DNA from: Anaerotalea alkaliphila
GTDB taxonomy: Bacteria > Bacillota > Clostridia > Lachnospirales > Vallitaleaceae
Direction of reading: 5' to 3'
Assembly (NCBI RefSeq): GCF_010179735.1
Contig: NZ_JAAEEH010000019.1
Coordinates: 1-58,246, forward strand
Length of the DNA: 58,246 bases
Position 1 is the first letter of the stretch, and the number at the start of each line of letters is the position of its first letter. Under the pieces are notes generated by a model that was not told the origin of the DNA, searched no databases, and saw only the letters and a list, made by a program, of their open reading frames with translations. The position numbers and the translations under genes were made by a program. Of this stretch, positions 41,484 through 50,728 are shown one piece after another.

Positions 41484-43436
41484 TCAGCCCACATCGGCTC
41501 CGTTTCCGATGCCGCCGTCCACCGTGAGCACATTCAGGTTGCCTTCCTCGTCGCTGGCGGCCAGGATCATCCCTTCGGACAGCACCCCCCTCAGCTTCAC
41601 CGGCTTCAGGTTCATGACGACCACAACCTTCTTGCCCACCATCTCTTCCGGCTTGTACCAGTTGGCGATGCCGGATACGATCTGGCAGGTTTCCTTGCCC
41701 ACCTTGATCTGGGAAACCAGGAGCTTGTCGGATTTCTTCACCGGCTCGCAGGAAAGCACTTCCCCGATCTTCATCTGCACCTTGAAGAAATCGTCGATGG
41801 TGATGGGTTCGACTGCCGCCGCTTCCTCCTCCGGTTCCGTGGCTTCCGCCGACTCCGTACCAGTCGCCTCCTGTTCCATCTCCTTCTCGATCTCCTCCAG
41901 CTTCACCGCCTCGTCGATCCGGGCGAACAGGACCTCCGCCTTGCCAACCGGCTCTCCCGGAAGCGTTCCGTCGAAGGACGCCAGGGATTCCCAAGCTTCC
42001 TTTTTCGCATTGATCTGGCGCAGGATCTTTTCCGCCGTTTCGGGCATGAATGACTTGAGCAGGACCGCGGAAAAACGGATGGATTCCAGCAGGTTGTAGA
42101 GGACGGTCCCCAGCCGCTCCCGCTGTGCTTCATCCTTTGCCAGGATCCAGGGGGTGGTCTCGTCGATGTATTTGTTGCTCCTGCGCAGCAGCGTCCAGAT
42201 CTCGTCCATGGCGTCCGCAACCCGCAGGTCGTCCATCTTCCGCTCCACCTTCTTCGGTGTGGAAAGGGCCAGGTCCACCAGCTCCTGGTCAAACTCCCCG
42301 GGTGCCGACGGCGCCTGGACCACGCCTCCGAAATATTTGTCCACCATGGCCACCGTCCGGTTCACCAGGTTCCCCAGGATGTTGGCCAGGTCGGAGTTGA
42401 TCCGGTTGACCAGCAGGCTGTAGGTCATGGTCCCGTCCTGGGCGAAGGGCATCTCATGCAGCACGTAGTAGCGCACGGCGTCCACGCCGAAATGGCGGAC
42501 CAGCTGTTTCGCATAGATCACATTCCCTCTGGACTTGGACATCTTGTCCATCCCCGTCATCAGCCAGGGATGGCCGAACACCTTCTTGGGAAGCTCCACC
42601 CCCAGGGCCATCAGCATGATCGGCCAGTAGATGGTGTGGAATCGCAGGATGTCCTTCCCGATGAGGTGGACATCCGCAGGCCAGTATTTCTTGAAGAGCT
42701 CCCCCGGTTCGCCGTCCGGGTCGTAGCCCAACCCTGTGATGTAGTTGGACAGGGCGTCCACCCATACGTAGACCACATGCTTGTCGTCGAAATCAACAGG
42801 GATGCCCCAGGAAAAGGAGGTCCGGGAGACGCAAAGGTCCTGGAGTCCGGGCTTCAGGAAGTTGTTCACCATCTCGTTCCTGCGGGACTCCGGCTGGATG
42901 AACTCCGGATTTTCCTCGATGTGCTTCATCAGACGGTCCTGGTACTTGCTCAGCCGCAGGAAATAGGCCTCCTCGCTGGTCTTTTCCACCTCCCGGCCAC
43001 AGTCCGGACATTTTCCTTCCACCAGCTGGCTCTCCGTGAAGAAGGACTCGCAGGGGGTGCAGTAGAGGCCTTCATAGGTTCCCTTGTAGATGTCCCCCTG
43101 GTCGTACAGCTTGCGGAAGATCTTCTGGACGGCCCTTTCGTGTTCCCCGTCGGTCGTGCGGATGAACTTGTCGTAGCTGGTGTTCATCATATCCCAGATT
43201 TGCTTCACTTCCCCTGCAATCTGGTCTACCAGCTCCTTGGGAGTGACGCCGCTGGCTTGGGCCTGCTGCTGGATCTTCTGGCCGTGCTCGTCCGTGCCTG
43301 TCTGGAAGAACACGTCATAGCCCGTCTGTCTCTTGAACCTTGCGATGCTGTCCGCAAGAACCGCCTCATAGGTGTTTCCGATATGGGGGGTGCGGGATGT
43401 GTACGCGATGGCCGTGGTGATGTAATAGGGTTTCAT
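41484..43436 (-). CDS. metG: Methionyl-tRNA synthetase
   Basis: The 650-residue enzyme charges tRNA-Met. It has the class I signature HIGN (residues 18-21), the zinc-binding CTPC and CPDC pairs, the KMSKS motif near residue 299, an anticodon-binding helical domain and a C-terminal EMAP-like tRNA-binding domain joined by an alanine/glutamate-rich linker. GGAGG precedes the ATG, and a promoter is visible at 43490-43518. Confidence 0.97.
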   Translation of the reverse strand: MKPYYITTAIAYTSRTPHIGNTYEAVLADSIARFKRQTGYDVFFQTGTDEHGQKIQQQAQASGVTPKELVDQIAGEVKQIWDMMNTSYDKFIRTTDGEHERAVQKIFRKLYDQGDIYKGTYEGLYCTPCESFFTESQLVEGKCPDCGREVEKTSEEAYFLRLSKYQDRLMKHIEENPEFIQPESRRNEMVNNFLKPGLQDLCVSRTSFSWGIPVDFDDKHVVYVWVDALSNYITGLGYDPDGEPGELFKKYWPADVHLIGKDILRFHTIYWPIMLMALGVELPKKVFGHPWLMTGMDKMSKSRGNVIYAKQLVRHFGVDAVRYYVLHEMPFAQDGTMTYSLLVNRINSDLANILGNLVNRTVAMVDKYFGGVVQAPSAPGEFDQELVDLALSTPKKVERKMDDLRVADAMDEIWTLLRRSNKYIDETTPWILAKDEAQRERLGTVLYNLLESIRFSAVLLKSFMPETAEKILRQINAKKEAWESLASFDGTLPGEPVGKAEVLFARIDEAVKLEEIEKEMEQEATGTESAEATEPEEEAAAVEPITIDDFFKVQMKIGEVLSCEPVKKSDKLLVSQIKVGKETCQIVSGIANWYKPEEMVGKKVVVVMNLKPVKLRGVLSEGMILAASDEEGNLNVLTVDGGIGNGADVG

Positions 43437-43489
43437 CTATGTTGGAACCTCCGATTCTAGTATTGATTTCCATGTTAAACGCACATTAG

Positions 43490-43518
43490 ATTATACACCA
43501 TGCATCCCCCAAATACAA
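43490..43518 (-). promoter_or_regulatory. metG promoter
   Basis: On the minus strand TTGTAT (43518-43513) and TATAAT (43495-43490) are 17 bases apart, about 55 bases before metG. I see no T-box in this short leader. Confidence 0.7.
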
Positions 43519-43522
43519 TGGA

Positions 43523-43574
43523 AACAGCAGAAAAGACGCCCCGGAAGCCCATCCGGGGCGTCTTTTCTGCTGTT
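43523..43574. terminator. Bidirectional 23-pair terminator hairpin
   Basis: Two 23-base arms beginning AACAGCAGAAAAGACGCCCC are perfect complements around a six-base loop. Outer A-rich and T-rich parts lie within the stem. It ends at the MarR-family gene's stop and directly precedes the metG promoter, insulating the two. Confidence 0.8.
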
Positions 43575-44047
43575 CATTTTCCTGATGTCCTCTGTGCCGC
43601 CTTGTAGGTCGCATCGAAATACCGTTCCAACTGGTGGAGGGCGCTGTTCAGCACTTCCGCTTCCTCCGGCTTCAGCATCTTGATGATGTTGTCCACCATC
43701 TCCTTGTGGAATTCCATATGGTGCAGATACGCCGCCTGCCCTTTGGGGAGGAGGGATACGAGGACCACACGCTTGTCCTTGGCGCTGCGGACCCTGCGCA
43801 CATATTCCTTCTTCACCAGATTGTTGATGGCGATGGTCAATGTGCCCACCGTCACATCCAAGTCCTGGGCTATGGCGCTCATGTTCCGGGCGGTGTCATA
43901 GCCGATGGCTTCTATCACATGCATGTCCGTAATGGAAATGTCCTTGAACGCATCGATGATCAGTGCTTTTTCTTCAATCGTCATGATATGGTTGAATAGG
44001 CGTACAAGAAGCCCGTTCAGGGATTCGTAGAGATCGCTCAAATGCAT
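43574..44047 (-). CDS. MarR-family regulator, FabT-like
   Basis: The 157-residue protein has a winged-helix MarR domain (DISITDMHVIEAIG, MSAIAQDLDVTVGTLTIAINNLVKKEYVRR, DKRVVLVSLLPKG). It resembles FabT, the fatty-acid synthesis repressor of Firmicutes, and its promoter has a perfect palindrome like the FabT box. Therefore it is probably autoregulated. The ATG at 44047 is my choice; TTG and GTG codons just upstream are alternatives, and no strong ribosome binding site is present. No fatty-acid synthesis genes are in the window. Confidence 0.85.
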   Translation of the reverse strand: MHLSDLYESLNGLLVRLFNHIMTIEEKALIIDAFKDISITDMHVIEAIGYDTARNMSAIAQDLDVTVGTLTIAINNLVKKEYVRRVRSAKDKRVVLVSLLPKGQAAYLHHMEFHKEMVDNIIKMLKPEEAEVLNSALHQLERYFDATYKAAQRTSGK

Positions 44048-44058
44048 CACCAACTTTT

Positions 44059-44101
44059 ACTTTGATAATCAAAGTATAGCCTACATTTCCAGTACTGTCA
44101 A
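44059..44101 (-). promoter_or_regulatory. Consensus promoter overlapped by a FabT-like palindrome
   Basis: On the minus strand TTGACA (44101-44096) and TATACT (44078-44073) are 17 bases apart. The 17-base palindrome ACTTTGATTATCAAAGT (44059-44075, minus-strand reading) overlaps the -10 box and the start point. Regulator binding there would block its own promoter. Confidence 0.88.
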
Positions 44102-44108
44102 GGAAAGC

Positions 44109-44894
44109 CTAGCTTTCCAGGGCGGAAGAGAGCTCCCGGACGAAAGCCTCCACCACGAACGGATTTCCCTTGCTTTCCTCGATTTTCCGCACGATGGCCG
44201 TACCCACGATCACCGCATCCGCGATGCCCGCCATCCGGACCACGTCCTCCCTTGTGGAGATTCCGAAGCCCACCGCCACGGGCAGGTCCGTGTTCTCCTT
44301 CACGGCGGCGATGTACTTGTCCAGGTCCTTGTGGAATTCCGAGTCCCTGCCTGTAACCCCCATGGAAGAAACGCAGTAGACGAATCCTTCCCCTTCCTTG
44401 AGGGTGTAGGTCAGCCGATCCCCGGAGGTGGGGGAAGCGAAGGGGATCAGGGCGATGCCCGCAGCGTCGGCCTCCGCCTTGATTTCCCCCTGCTCCTCGT
44501 AGGGGAGGTCCGGGACGATCAGGGCGTCCACGCCGATCTCCTTGCAGGCCCGCATGAATTCATCCTTCCCGTACACCACGATGGTGTTGGTATAGACCAG
44601 GAACGCCAAGGGGGTGCCGCTTTTTTCCTTGAAACGGCGGACCACCTGGAAGATCTCCTCCACCCCCAGATCCTTTTCTATGGCCCTTTGGCCGGCGGCC
44701 TGTATCACCGGTCCGTCCGCCAGCGGATCCGAAAAGGGGATGCCCACCTCGATCACATCGCATCCTCCCCGGTCCAGGGCCTCCATCAGTCCCAGCGTCT
44801 CCGCTATGGACGGATCCCCCGCGGTCAGATATCCGATAAAACCTTTTTTGCCTTGGGCCCTCAAGTCCCGTAGCCTTCTTTCCAATGGATTCAT
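44109..44894 (-). CDS. trpA: Tryptophan synthase alpha subunit
   Basis: The 261-residue TIM-barrel protein releases indole from indole-3-glycerol phosphate. It has the catalytic GCDVIEVGIPFSDPLADGPVIQ segment (glutamate and aspartate), PDLPYEE, and GFGIST. It is the last gene of the operon, 12 bases after trpB. Confidence 0.98.
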   Translation of the reverse strand: MNPLERRLRDLRAQGKKGFIGYLTAGDPSIAETLGLMEALDRGGCDVIEVGIPFSDPLADGPVIQAAGQRAIEKDLGVEEIFQVVRRFKEKSGTPLAFLVYTNTIVVYGKDEFMRACKEIGVDALIVPDLPYEEQGEIKAEADAAGIALIPFASPTSGDRLTYTLKEGEGFVYCVSSMGVTGRDSEFHKDLDKYIAAVKENTDLPVAVGFGISTREDVVRMAGIADAVIVGTAIVRKIEESKGNPFVVEAFVRELSSALES

Positions 44895-44906
44895 TTCGCA
44901 CCCCTC

Positions 44907-46115
44907 CTATTTGTTCAGGCTTTCCAGCCCGCTTTTCCCTTGTTTGTAGTATTCCATGATGGTGTGGGTGTCCTTGTCCCCCCGGCCGGAAACGTTGATG
45001 ACGATGATGCTGTCCTTCGGCATGGCGGCCGCCTCCTTCAGGGCGCAGGCGATGGCATGGGAGCTTTCCAGGGCCGGGATGATCCCCTCCGTCCTGGTCA
45101 GAATTTCAAACCCTTCCAGGGCCTCCTGGTCCGTCACCACTTCGTAGCGGGCCCGTTTGATATGGTTCAGATGGGCATGCTCCGGTCCCACACCGGGATA
45201 GTCCAGGCCGGCGGAGATGGAATGGGCGGGTATGATGTTCCCGTTCTTGTCCGTCAGCAGGATGGTCTTCATTCCCTGGAAGACGCCCAGGGTGCCTTTG
45301 GCTTCCGGATGGAGGACCACCGCATGCTTCCCGGAGGCGATCCCAAGCCCCCCGGCCTCCACGCCCACCAGTTCCACCTGGGTGTCGTCCAGGAAGGGGT
45401 AGAACATGCCCATGGAGTTGCTTCCGCCTCCGACGCAGGCGTAGATCCTGTCCGGCAGCCGTCCCTCCTTCTCCAGGATCTGCCTGCGGGTCTCGTCCCC
45501 GATGACCCGCTGGAAATCCCGGACCATGGTGGGGTAGGGATGGGGACCCACGACGGACCCGATGACATAGAAGGTGTCCTCCGCCCGCTTCACCCATTCC
45601 CGGATGGCCTCGTTGGTGGCGTCCTTGAGGGTCTTGGAACCGGAAACCACCGGCACCACTTCCGCACCCAGGAGCTGCATCCTGAACACATTCAGCTCCT
45701 GCCGGTGCACATCCTCCTCGCCCATGTAGACGGTGCAGGTCATGCCGAACAAGGCCGCCGCTGTGGCTGTGGCAACCCCGTGCTGTCCGGCGCCGGTCTC
45801 GGCAATCACATGCTTCTTGCCCATCCGCCTGGCCAGCAGGACCTGTCCCAGCACGTTGTTGATCTTGTGGGCGCCCGTATGGTTCAGGTCCTCCCTTTTC
45901 AAATAGATCTTTGCCCCGCCGGTCTTTTCCGTCAGGTGCTTCGCATAGTAGAGGGGGGTTTCCCTTCCCGCGTATTCCTCCAGGTAGTACTCGTACTCCT
46001 TGACGAACGCCGGGTCCGCCATGGCGTCGATGAACGCCGCCTCTAGCTCCTGGAGGGGCATCATCAGGGATTCCGGCACATACTGGCCGCCAAATTCTCC
46101 AAATTTCTTCTTCAT
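44907..46115 (-). CDS. trpB: Tryptophan synthase beta subunit
   Basis: The 402-residue PLP enzyme joins indole with serine. It has the [11 protein letters not shown] motif with the cofactor lysine Lys84, [10 protein letters not shown] and the CVGGGSNS phosphate loop. Length is normal. Its start overlaps the trpF stop by four bases (ATGA-type). Confidence 0.98.
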   Translation of the reverse strand: MKKKFGEFGGQYVPESLMMPLQELEAAFIDAMADPAFVKEYEYYLEEYAGRETPLYYAKHLTEKTGGAKIYLKREDLNHTGAHKINNVLGQVLLARRMGKKHVIAETGAGQHGVATATAAALFGMTCTVYMGEEDVHRQELNVFRMQLLGAEVVPVVSGSKTLKDATNEAIREWVKRAEDTFYVIGSVVGPHPYPTMVRDFQRVIGDETRRQILEKEGRLPDRIYACVGGGSNSMGMFYPFLDDTQVELVGVEAGGLGIASGKHAVVLHPEAKGTLGVFQGMKTILLTDKNGNIIPAHSISAGLDYPGVGPEHAHLNHIKRARYEVVTDQEALEGFEILTRTEGIIPALESSHAIACALKEAAAMPKDSIIVINVSGRGDKDTHTIMEYYKQGKSGLESLNK

Positions 46116-46756
46116 CTATCTTTTTCCTCCTTGTCGATCTCTTCAAATAGGCGCCGGATCTTCTCCTCGTCTTTGAGCAGGTCCGTTTCCACACCCGAGT
46201 TCACGTCCACCAGGGCGGGGTGCAGGGTCCTGATGGCCTCCCGGATGTTCTCCGGGCAAAGTCCTCCCGCCAGGAACAGCGGAAACCTTTCCTCCAGCCC
46301 GGCCGCCCAGGACCAGGGAAAGGCCTTCCCCGTCCCCCCCGACTGTCCGCCCACCCGGGCATCCAGCAGCAATCCCTCCAGGTTGGGCAGTTTCGGCAGG
46401 GCCGCTTCCCAGGATTCCAGGATTTCCAGGCTGGAGGGATCCTCCACATCCACCGGGATGGTTTTCCACACCCTGGCCTTAATCCTCCGGATGTCTTCCA
46501 CAGATTCCCGCCCGTGGAGCTGGACAACCTCCAGCCCGCATTCCCGGACCAAGTCGTTGACCCGCTGGGGGGACTCGTCCACGAAGACCCCCACAGGCGT
46601 GATTCCAGGCCGAAGTCGGGCGATCAGGACCCCTGCCTGCTCCGGCGTAACCTGCCTCTTGCTCGCCGCAAAAATGAAGCCCGCATAATCCACAGGATAC
46701 CGGTTCAGGATCTCCACTTCCTCCATCCGCTTGATGCCACAGATCTTAACCTGCAT
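46112..46756 (-). CDS. trpF: Phosphoribosylanthranilate isomerase
   Basis: The 214-residue TIM-barrel protein starts [13 protein letters not shown], with the catalytic cysteine in CGIK, and has [15 protein letters not shown] and a C-terminal VDVNSGVE segment. It overlaps trpC by 11 bases and trpB by four. Confidence 0.97.
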   Translation of the reverse strand: MQVKICGIKRMEEVEILNRYPVDYAGFIFAASKRQVTPEQAGVLIARLRPGITPVGVFVDESPQRVNDLVRECGLEVVQLHGRESVEDIRRIKARVWKTIPVDVEDPSSLEILESWEAALPKLPNLEGLLLDARVGGQSGGTGKAFPWSWAAGLEERFPLFLAGGLCPENIREAIRTLHPALVDVNSGVETDLLKDEEKIRRLFEEIDKEEKDR

Positions 46757-47561
46757 GGTTTCCCGCCTGACCTCCTTTTTTGAACGCTTCCGCCTTGGCC
46801 TTGATGTCCCCGCTGCGCATGAAGCTTTCCCCCACCAGGATGCCGTCCACCCCGGCGCCCGCCAGCTTTTGCACGTCTTCCATGGTGTCGATGCCGCTTT
46901 CGCTGATGAGCAGCACCCCTTCTGGAATCAGGTCCGCCAGCTCCAGGGTCAGGTCCAGGTCTGTTGCAAAGGTCTTCAGGTTCCGGTTGTTCACCCCCAC
47001 GATCCTGGCTCCGGCCCTAAGGGCCGTCTGGATTTCATCCGCGTCATGGGTTTCCACCAGGGCATCCATCCCCAGGCTTTCGGCCAGTTCCAGCAGCTCC
47101 TTCAAGGTTTCCTCCTTCAGGATGGCCACAATCAGCAGGATGCAGCTGGCTCCCGCAAGCTTTGCCCGGTAGACCTGCACCTTGTCGATGATGAAGTCCT
47201 TGTAGAGGGTGGGAAGGGAAACCGCCTGGCTCACCGCCTGGAGATACGCTTCGCTTCCTTGGAAGAAGTCCTCTTCCGTCAGGACGGAGATGGCATCCAC
47301 CGCCCCCTCGTACTCCCTGGCCAGTTCCAAAGGACGGAAGTCCTCTTTGATCACACCCTTGCTGGGCGAGGCCTTCTTGATTTCCCCGATGATGGAAATC
47401 CCTTCCTTGGCCATGGCCTTGTAGAAGAGAAAGGGTTCCTTGGAGGGCTCCAGGGAATTGACCTGGCCCACCAGTTCTTCCAGGTCCCATCCCTTTTCCT
47501 GCAGCCTTTCCCTCTTCTTCTCCACAATCCTGTCCAATATGTTCTTATCCTGTTCCATCAT
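46746..47561 (-). CDS. trpC: Indole-3-glycerol phosphate synthase
   Basis: The 271-residue protein closes the indole ring. It has EIKKASPSKG with the catalytic lysine, ILIVAIL, ETHD, GVNNRNLKTF and LISESGI, all family motifs. It lies 12 bases after trpD. Confidence 0.98.
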   Translation of the reverse strand: MMEQDKNILDRIVEKKRERLQEKGWDLEELVGQVNSLEPSKEPFLFYKAMAKEGISIIGEIKKASPSKGVIKEDFRPLELAREYEGAVDAISVLTEEDFFQGSEAYLQAVSQAVSLPTLYKDFIIDKVQVYRAKLAGASCILLIVAILKEETLKELLELAESLGMDALVETHDADEIQTALRAGARIVGVNNRNLKTFATDLDLTLELADLIPEGVLLISESGIDTMEDVQKLAGAGVDGILVGESFMRSGDIKAKAEAFKKGGQAGNHAG

Positions 47562-47573
47562 GGCTTTCCCCTT

Positions 47574-48587
47574 TCAGACCCGGTTGGATGCGGCGATGAA
47601 CTCTTCCAGCTTCCGGGCCGCCTGGCCGCTGTCGATCAGGGAAGCCGCCATCCCCATGCCTTCCTGGAGACTGTCCGCCTTTTTCCCCACGTATAGGGCG
47701 GCGGCGGCGTTCAGCAGCAGCACATCCCGCTTGGGGCCTTGCATCCCCTCCAGCAGGTCCCGGATGATGCGCGCATTCTCCTGGGAATCGCCTCCCTTGA
47801 TTTCATCGATGCCCACCCGACGGATGCCGAAATCTTCCGGCCGGAGGGTGTACCGGTGCAGTTTCCCGTCCTTTATTTCCACCACTTCCGTATCGGCGGA
47901 AATGGACAGTTCATCCAGCCCTTCCTGGCCATGGACCACAAGTGCCCGCTCCACGCCCAGGTTCAGGAGCACGTTGGCCATGGGTTCCAGAAGGGCGCCG
48001 TCGAACACGCCCAGCACTTGGGCATTGGCGTTGGCCGGGTTCGCCAGGGGTCCCAGGATGTTGAAGATGGTCCGAAATCCCAGCTCCTTCCTGGTCTTGC
48101 CCACATGCTTCATGGCCTGGTGGAAAATGGGGGCGAAAAAGAATCCGATGCCCGTCTCTTCCAGACAGCGGGCCACCTGTTCCTTGGTCAGGTCGATCTT
48201 GACCCCCAATGCTTCCAGCACGTCCGCGCTTCCTGATTTGCTGGACACGGAACGGTTCCCGTGCTTCACCACCTTGATGCCCGCGGCTGCGGCCACGATG
48301 GCCGTTGCGGTGGAGATGTTGAAGGTTCCGAAATGGTCCCCGCCGGTGCCGCAGGTGTCCACGGTGTAGTAGTTCTGGAGCTCCAGCCTGTCCGCCTTGC
48401 CGCGCATGGCCCTGGCGCCTCCCACGATTTCGGAAACCGATTCCCCCTTCATCTTCAATGCGGTGAGGAAACTGGCCATCTGGCTCTCGGTCACCTCTCC
48501 GCTCATGATTTTGGTCATGGTTTCCAGCATCTCTTCCTCGGTCAGGTTGTTCCCTGCCATCATCTTCTGGATGTTCTCATGGATCAT
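47574..48587 (-). CDS. trpD: Anthranilate phosphoribosyltransferase
   Basis: The 337-residue enzyme adds phosphoribose to anthranilate. It has the CGTGGDHFGTFNIST PRPP-binding motif, KHGNRSVSSKSGSADVLEALG and the C-terminal NAAAALYVG. The ATG at 48587 follows GGAGG; the frame continues upstream only as shadow of trpG. It is a separate gene, not fused to trpG. Confidence 0.98.
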   Translation of the reverse strand: MIHENIQKMMAGNNLTEEEMLETMTKIMSGEVTESQMASFLTALKMKGESVSEIVGGARAMRGKADRLELQNYYTVDTCGTGGDHFGTFNISTATAIVAAAAGIKVVKHGNRSVSSKSGSADVLEALGVKIDLTKEQVARCLEETGIGFFFAPIFHQAMKHVGKTRKELGFRTIFNILGPLANPANANAQVLGVFDGALLEPMANVLLNLGVERALVVHGQEGLDELSISADTEVVEIKDGKLHRYTLRPEDFGIRRVGIDEIKGGDSQENARIIRDLLEGMQGPKRDVLLLNAAAALYVGKKADSLQEGMGMAASLIDSGQAARKLEEFIAASNRV

Positions 48588-48607
48588 GGTTTTTTCCTCC
48601 CTTTCGG

Positions 48608-49177
48608 TCAATGGATCTTCTCGATGAAGTTGCGGATGAGGATCTTGCCCTCGGGTGTCAGGATGGACTCCGGATGGAACTGGAGGCCATAGACGGGAAA
48701 ATCCTTGTGCTTCATTGCCATGATCTCCTCCTCGCCTGTCTGGGAAAGGACCTCCAGGCAATCGGGGAAACCCTCCTTGGACACGATCAGGGAATGGTAC
48801 CGGGCCACCTGGATTTCCTCCCCCACCCCCTCGAACAGGGGGTCCCGGGCCAACCGGATCACCGAGCTCTTCCCGTGGACCAGGCGCTTGGCATGGACCA
48901 CTTTCCCTCCATAGGCTTCCCCCATGCACTGGTGTCCCAGGCATACCCCCAGGATGGGGACCTTTCCTCCGAAATGCCGGATCACATCCATGCAGATGCC
49001 CGCGTCTTTGGGGGCCTTGGGTCCGGGGGAGAGCACGATTTTTTCCGGGGCCAGGGCTTCGATTTCCTCCACCGTCATGGCGTCGTTCCTCACCACCAGG
49101 ATGTCCTGCTCGAATTCCCCGATGTACTGGTACAGATTGTAGGTGAACGAATCGTAATTGTCTATCAATAGGATCAT
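48608..49177 (-). CDS. trpG: Anthranilate synthase glutamine amidotransferase subunit
   Basis: The 189-residue class I amidotransferase supplies ammonia to TrpE. It starts LLIDNYDSFTYNLYQY and has LSPGP, GVCLGHQCMGEAYGG with the catalytic cysteine, and QFHPESI with the histidine and glutamate of the triad. In Firmicutes it can also serve folate synthesis (PabA). AGGAGG precedes the ATG. Confidence 0.97.
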   Translation of the reverse strand: MILLIDNYDSFTYNLYQYIGEFEQDILVVRNDAMTVEEIEALAPEKIVLSPGPKAPKDAGICMDVIRHFGGKVPILGVCLGHQCMGEAYGGKVVHAKRLVHGKSSVIRLARDPLFEGVGEEIQVARYHSLIVSKEGFPDCLEVLSQTGEEEIMAMKHKDFPVYGLQFHPESILTPEGKILIRNFIEKIH

Positions 49178-49213
49178 GGGATTCCTCCTGCAAAACCGTT
49201 TTTTACGGACCTG

Positions 49214-50629
49214 TCATTGGTTGATGGCGGCCATCATGGCCTTTGCCTTGTTCACGGTTTCCTCGTATTCGGCTTCCGGTTCGGAATCCGCCACGATTCC
49301 CGCTCCCGACTGGATGTGGACGACGCCGTCCTTCACCACAATGGTGCGGATGGCGATGCACATGTCCATGTTCCCGTTGAAGCCGAAATATCCGATGGCG
49401 CCGCCATAGATTCCCCGCTTGGAGATTTCCAGCTCTTCGATGATTTCCATGGCCCGGATCTTGGGTGCTCCGGACAAGGTCCCTGCCGGCAGGAAGCTCA
49501 TGAGGACCTCGAACATGTCCTTGTCCTCCCGCTTCTCCCCTTCCACCAGGGATACGATGTGCATCACATGGGAATAGTTCTGCACTTCCATGAACTGCTT
49601 CACATGGACGGATCCGATCTGGGAGACCTTCCCCATGTCGTTCCTGCCCAGGTCCACCAGCATCACATGCTCCGCCCTCTCCTTCGGGTCCGCCAGCAGC
49701 TCCTTCGCCAGCTCCTGGTCCTCTTCCGTCGAGCGCCCCCTCCTCCGGGTGCCTGCGATGGGGCAGGTCTGGATGGTCCCGCTGCGAAGGTCCACCAGCA
49801 TTTCCGGGGAGCTTCCCACAATCTGGTAATCCCCCATGTTGAAGTAGTACAGGTAGGGGGAGGGGTTCACCCTACGGAGTTTGCGGTACATGCTGAAGGG
49901 ATCCAAGTCCGTTCTGGCGCTCCACCTCTGGGACAGCACCACTTGGAAGATGTCCCCCTCATAGATGTAGTCCTTCGCCTTCTCCACCGCGTCCATGAAG
50001 GTCTTCCTGCTCACATTGCTCTGGAACTGCAGGGGAGGCTGGGAGGATTCCCCCTCGATCAGCACATCCTTCTTCAGCATGCGGTGCAGGTCCGCCAGCT
50101 TCTCCTCCGCCTTCTTGGCACCCGCATCGTTCTCCTCTTCCAGCACCAGCAGGTGGATCATGTGGTGGTAATGGTCGTACACCACCAGTTCCCGGATGAA
50201 CAGCAGATGCAAGTCCGGGGTCCCCACACTGTCCAGGTTCTCCTGGGGGATCTTCTCGTACTGCTTGATCATGTCGTACCCCACGGTTCCCACGGCCCCC
50301 CCTACGAAAGGGATGCTGGTGGTGTTCCGGATTTCGTACCGCTCGATTTCCTCCTTCACGAAATCCAAGGCCTTGCCTTCCCGCACCTCCACCTGGCTTT
50401 TGTCCAGCACGCCCCGGACATCCTCCTTGTAGATCTGGACCTGGTTCCCATATGCCCGGATCTCCAGGAAGGGATTGGCGGCCAGGAAGGAATACCTGCC
50501 TTTGGGCTGCTCCTTGCTTTCCAGCAGGAACCCTGTGGAATTCCTCACATATTTCTTGTACAGGGTGATGGGGGTTTCCACATCTCCAAAAATCTTCTCT
50601 TCATACACTTTCAAAACCATCTTGTCCAT
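49214..50629 (-). CDS. trpE: Anthranilate synthase component I
   Basis: The 471-residue enzyme makes anthranilate from chorismate. It has the LLESKEQPKGRYSFLA N-terminal feedback region, IAGTRRRGRS, DLGRNDMGKVS, AGTLSGAPKIRAMEII and GGAIGYFGFNGNMDMCIAIRT. It is the first gene of the operon, behind the T-box leader. AGGAGG precedes the ATG. Confidence 0.98.
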   Translation of the reverse strand: MDKMVLKVYEEKIFGDVETPITLYKKYVRNSTGFLLESKEQPKGRYSFLAANPFLEIRAYGNQVQIYKEDVRGVLDKSQVEVREGKALDFVKEEIERYEIRNTTSIPFVGGAVGTVGYDMIKQYEKIPQENLDSVGTPDLHLLFIRELVVYDHYHHMIHLLVLEEENDAGAKKAEEKLADLHRMLKKDVLIEGESSQPPLQFQSNVSRKTFMDAVEKAKDYIYEGDIFQVVLSQRWSARTDLDPFSMYRKLRRVNPSPYLYYFNMGDYQIVGSSPEMLVDLRSGTIQTCPIAGTRRRGRSTEEDQELAKELLADPKERAEHVMLVDLGRNDMGKVSQIGSVHVKQFMEVQNYSHVMHIVSLVEGEKREDKDMFEVLMSFLPAGTLSGAPKIRAMEIIEELEISKRGIYGGAIGYFGFNGNMDMCIAIRTIVVKDGVVHIQSGAGIVADSEPEAEYEETVNKAKAMMAAINQ

Positions 50630-50648
50630 TTCTGCCTCCTACAACCAA

Positions 50649-50726
50649 GAAAGCATACTTCATATGCTTTCAGACTACACTGGGAAAGTTTGGTCCCAAA
50701 CAAGCTAGGACGAACTTTCCCAGTGT
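50649..50726 (-). promoter_or_regulatory. Two extra hairpins between the T-box terminator and trpE
   Basis: The first in transcription order (50726-50677) has perfect 14-base arms beginning ACACTGGGAAAGTT with an inner GTCC/GGAC pair. The second (50671-50649) has 9-base arms GAAAGCATA and TATGCTTTC. Neither has a T-run, so they are not terminators. They may protect or process the mRNA, or expose the trpE site. Confidence 0.65.
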
Positions 50727-50728
50727 AT

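Noticed and set aside
47574-49193. A trpG-trpD fusion reading of 539 residues
   Set aside because: The upstream part is trpG read in the wrong frame; trpD has its own GGAGG and ATG at 48587, and trpG is complete in its own frame.
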